The notes under the pieces are model-generated. The model did no database searches. It saw nothing but the letters and a program-made list of their open reading frames with translations, and had not been told where the DNA came from. Made by a program: the position numbers and the translations under genes. Of a stretch of DNA of 25,223 nucleotides, positions 23,355 through 25,223 are shown one piece after another. Position 1 is the first letter of the stretch. Every line of letters starts with the position of its first letter. Origin of the DNA: a bacterium (GTDB lineage: Bacteria > Pseudomonadota > Alphaproteobacteria > Caulobacterales > Hyphomonadaceae); assembly GCA_030824255.1 (NCBI GenBank), contig JAVBYB010000048.1, positions 1 to 25,223 of the forward strand, given 5' to 3'.

Positions 23355-25223
23355 ATGGACATGAACATGACTCAGCCGCTTGTCCTGCTTGTTGCAGGCG
23401 CAGCGGCTTTCGGCATTGCAGCGCTGCTCTGGGCGTTGCGGATTTCGGATGGCGCCCGCGGCGCCGCCAAGAAATACCGTGAGCAGGAACAGAAGGCGCG
23501 CGAACAACTTGCGCGGGCCGAGAGCGTGTTCGGCGCCCACCCGGGCGTGATCATGGTCTGGGAAGACGCAGACCTTCCCGAAGGCCAGCAGCGCCCGCAA
23601 CAGCAATCTGAATGGGGCGCGCCCAATCTCTATGGTTCACCCGCGGCCCTGATGGGCCTGCTGAGCTTTGCCGACGACGGCACCTCCGCCGATCCGCCAG
23701 TCCGCATCCTCGAAGGTCTCGCCGATCTCGAAGCGCGCGATGGCGTCGGTCAGGACGCAACTCTGCGCGAGCGCCTGAAGCAGCTCCGCAAGGATGGCGC
23801 GCCGTTCTCGCTTACCATCATCGGCCCCTCCGGCCGCTTCCTCGAAGCCGACGGCCGCACGGCCGGCGCCCGCGCAGTCGTGTGGATCACTGACACGACA
23901 ATCAAGGGCCTTGAGGAATCCAGCGCCCGCGCCCGCATCGAGGAAGCCCGCGCCGCAATCGCGCGCGATCCGATGGCCTTCCTCGAAATGGTCGGCAAGG
24001 CTCCCTTCCCGGCCTGGCGCATGAGCGGCGCCGGCAAGCTGCAATGGGTCAACGCCGCCTACCTCAAGGCCGTTGGCGCGGCCAACATGGACCACGTTCT
24101 CGACCGCCAGATCATGCTCGACCAGCACGTGATGGGTCAGTCGCAGAAGACCATCAACGCTGGCGCCGAAACCGACGAGATGCGCCATATCGTTGTCAGC
24201 GGCGAACGCCGCGCCATGCGCGTGAAGATGTTCCCGCTGTCCGGCGGCCTCGGCGGCATGGCCTTTGACATCACCGATCTCGAGAACGCACGCGAGACGC
24301 TGGAGAAGAATTCCAAGGCCCACGACGACACGCTGAATCATGTCGCCGACGGCGTCGCCATTTTCGGCCCGGACCGCAAGCTGATCTTCAACAACCGCGC
24401 CTTCCAGCTGATGTGGGAGTTTGATCCCGCCTACCTCCTGGAAAAGCCCGATCACGGTTCCCTGCTCGATCGCCTGCGCGAGCGCCGCAAGCTGCCCGCC
24501 AAGCCGGACTTTGCCCGCTGGCGCAAGGACGAGCTAGCCTATTACCAGGGCGAGAAGGTCGACTTCTCGGAAGATCTCTGGAACCTGCCCGACGGCCGTA
24601 TCCTGCGCGTCACCCGCCAGCGCCACCCCCTCGGCGGCGTGTTGCTGCTGTTCAAGGACATCACCGACGAGGTCACGCTGAAGGCGGAGTTCAATCGTCT
24701 CATCAACGTCCAGAAAGCCACGCTCGATCACCTGCGCGAAGCCGTCGTGGTGTTCAGCGCCGATGGCCGCCTGCGCCTCCACAACGACGCTTTCGCCGAA
24801 CTGTGGGAGCTCAAGCGCGAGACGCTCACCGACAGCCCGGATTTCGAGGCCGTCTCTGGCCAGTGCACGCGCCTCTTCCACGACCGCAATGTCTGGGCTG
24901 CGATCCGCGGCCGCGTGACCAACCCCTCGCCCGAGCATCGCCAGCCCGCGCACGGCGTGATGCGCACCTCGAACGACCGCACCATCACCTGGATCACCCA
25001 GCCCCTGCCCAACGGCGCAACGCTGGTCGCCTTCATGGACGTGACTGCCGCCCGCAAGGTCGAGCAGGCGCTGAAGGACAAGAACGAGGCCCTGCAGGCC
25101 GCCGACAAGCTCAAGAACGAATTCGTCCAGAACGTCAGCTACCAGCTGCGCTCCCCCCTCACGACCATTCTCGGCTATGCCGAGCTGCTCGAGAGCGAGA
25201 TGCCCGGCCCTCTCAGCGACAAG
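23355..25223 (+). CDS. divL: Cell-cycle pseudokinase DivL, 3' end outside window
   Basis: The first 623 codons of a PAS-containing histidine-kinase-like protein. An N-terminal membrane helix (about 8-29, VLLVAGAAAFGIAALLWAL) is followed by a coiled, Glu/Arg-rich stretch and at least three PAS-like units, beginning near residues 217 (PFPAWRM), 329 (HVADGVAIF) and 459 (HLREAVVVF). The dimerisation helix reads FVQNVSYQLRSPLTTILGYAEL: at the place of the phosphorylated His stands Tyr (Y596). This Tyr and the N-terminal architecture are the marks of DivL, which in Caulobacter binds DivK~P and tunes the CckA kinase and thereby CtrA. The ATP-binding domain lies beyond the right edge. ATG 23355 has only a weak ribosome site; 23361 and 23367 are alternatives. 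A perfect CtrA box and a CcrM site upstream suggest cell-cycle-timed transcription. Confidence 0.88.
   Translation, partial: MDMNMTQPLVLLVAGAAAFGIAALLWALRISDGARGAAKKYREQEQKAREQLARAESVFGAHPGVIMVWEDADLPEGQQRPQQQSEWGAPNLYGSPAALMGLLSFADDGTSADPPVRILEGLADLEARDGVGQDATLRERLKQLRKDGAPFSLTIIGPSGRFLEADGRTAGARAVVWITDTTIKGLEESSARARIEEARAAIARDPMAFLEMVGKAPFPAWRMSGAGKLQWVNAAYLKAVGAANMDHVLDRQIMLDQHVMGQSQKTINAGAETDEMRHIVVSGERRAMRVKMFPLSGGLGGMAFDITDLENARETLEKNSKAHDDTLNHVADGVAIFGPDRKLIFNNRAFQLMWEFDPAYLLEKPDHGSLLDRLRERRKLPAKPDFARWRKDELAYYQGEKVDFSEDLWNLPDGRILRVTRQRHPLGGVLLLFKDITDEVTLKAEFNRLINVQKATLDHLREAVVVFSADGRLRLHNDAFAELWELKRETLTDSPDFEAVSGQCTRLFHDRNVWAAIRGRVTNPSPEHRQPAHGVMRTSNDRTITWITQPLPNGATLVAFMDVTAARKVEQALKDKNEALQAADKLKNEFVQNVSYQLRSPLTTILGYAELLESEMPGPLSDK

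Noticed and set aside
1..25223. CRISPR array, insertion sequence, tRNA or rRNA
   Set aside because: No regular repeat-spacer pattern, transposase, terminal inverted repeats with target duplication, or RNA gene hallmark was seen on either strand.

Overview
The window is high-GC, densely coded DNA from an alphaproteobacterium, and the gene set points to the Caulobacterales/Hyphomonadaceae. Markers are a DivL-type pseudokinase with Tyr in place of the H-box His, a perfect CtrA box (TTAA-N7-TTAA) in front of it, a MipZ-family ATPase, the ChvI/ChvG pair followed by PTS EIIA, HPr and ahcY, and a type-2 SerC. The genus is an inference; no rRNA or tRNA gene is visible to confirm it.

Positions 1-3915 (minus strand) hold a serine-biosynthesis block: serC, a MazG-like pyrophosphohydrolase, a GNAT acetyltransferase, then serA, which runs off the left edge. 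serC has a structured leader at the position of the alphaproteobacterial serC RNA motif. A palindromic intergenic repeat separates serC from the MazG-like gene. Upstream of serC lies a small remnant of a TPR/cyclase-type protein. Positions 4067-7033 (minus strand) hold an EamA transporter, a CsbD stress protein with a clear terminator, and a GMC oxidoreductase. A divergent lipoprotein serine hydrolase follows (7169-8482, plus strand).

Positions 8538-12561 (minus strand) hold a tightly coupled three-gene operon of exported proteins, two of which are paralogous lipoproteins of unknown function. Then come a PhoA-type alkaline phosphatase lipoprotein and a divergent MipZ-family ATPase. On the plus strand, chvI, chvG, EIIA (manX-like), HPr and, after two unrelated genes, ahcY form a syntenic block known from many alphaproteobacteria. 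The usual hprK is missing between chvG and EIIA. ahcY has an 18-bp perfect palindrome upstream, a candidate SahR-type operator, and a strong terminator downstream.

Positions 19001-25223 hold the potassium transporter kup, a phosphomannomutase/phosphoglucomutase, a minus-strand protein resembling a 2H phosphoesterase that appears to have lost both HxT motifs, and the first 623 codons of divL. The main functional themes are serine and methyl-cycle metabolism, envelope-stress/PTS signalling, phosphate and K+ acquisition, and cell-cycle control. Most genes are housekeeping. The least explained parts are the tandem lipoprotein operon, the divergent MipZ, the degenerate 2H protein and the regulatory elements.
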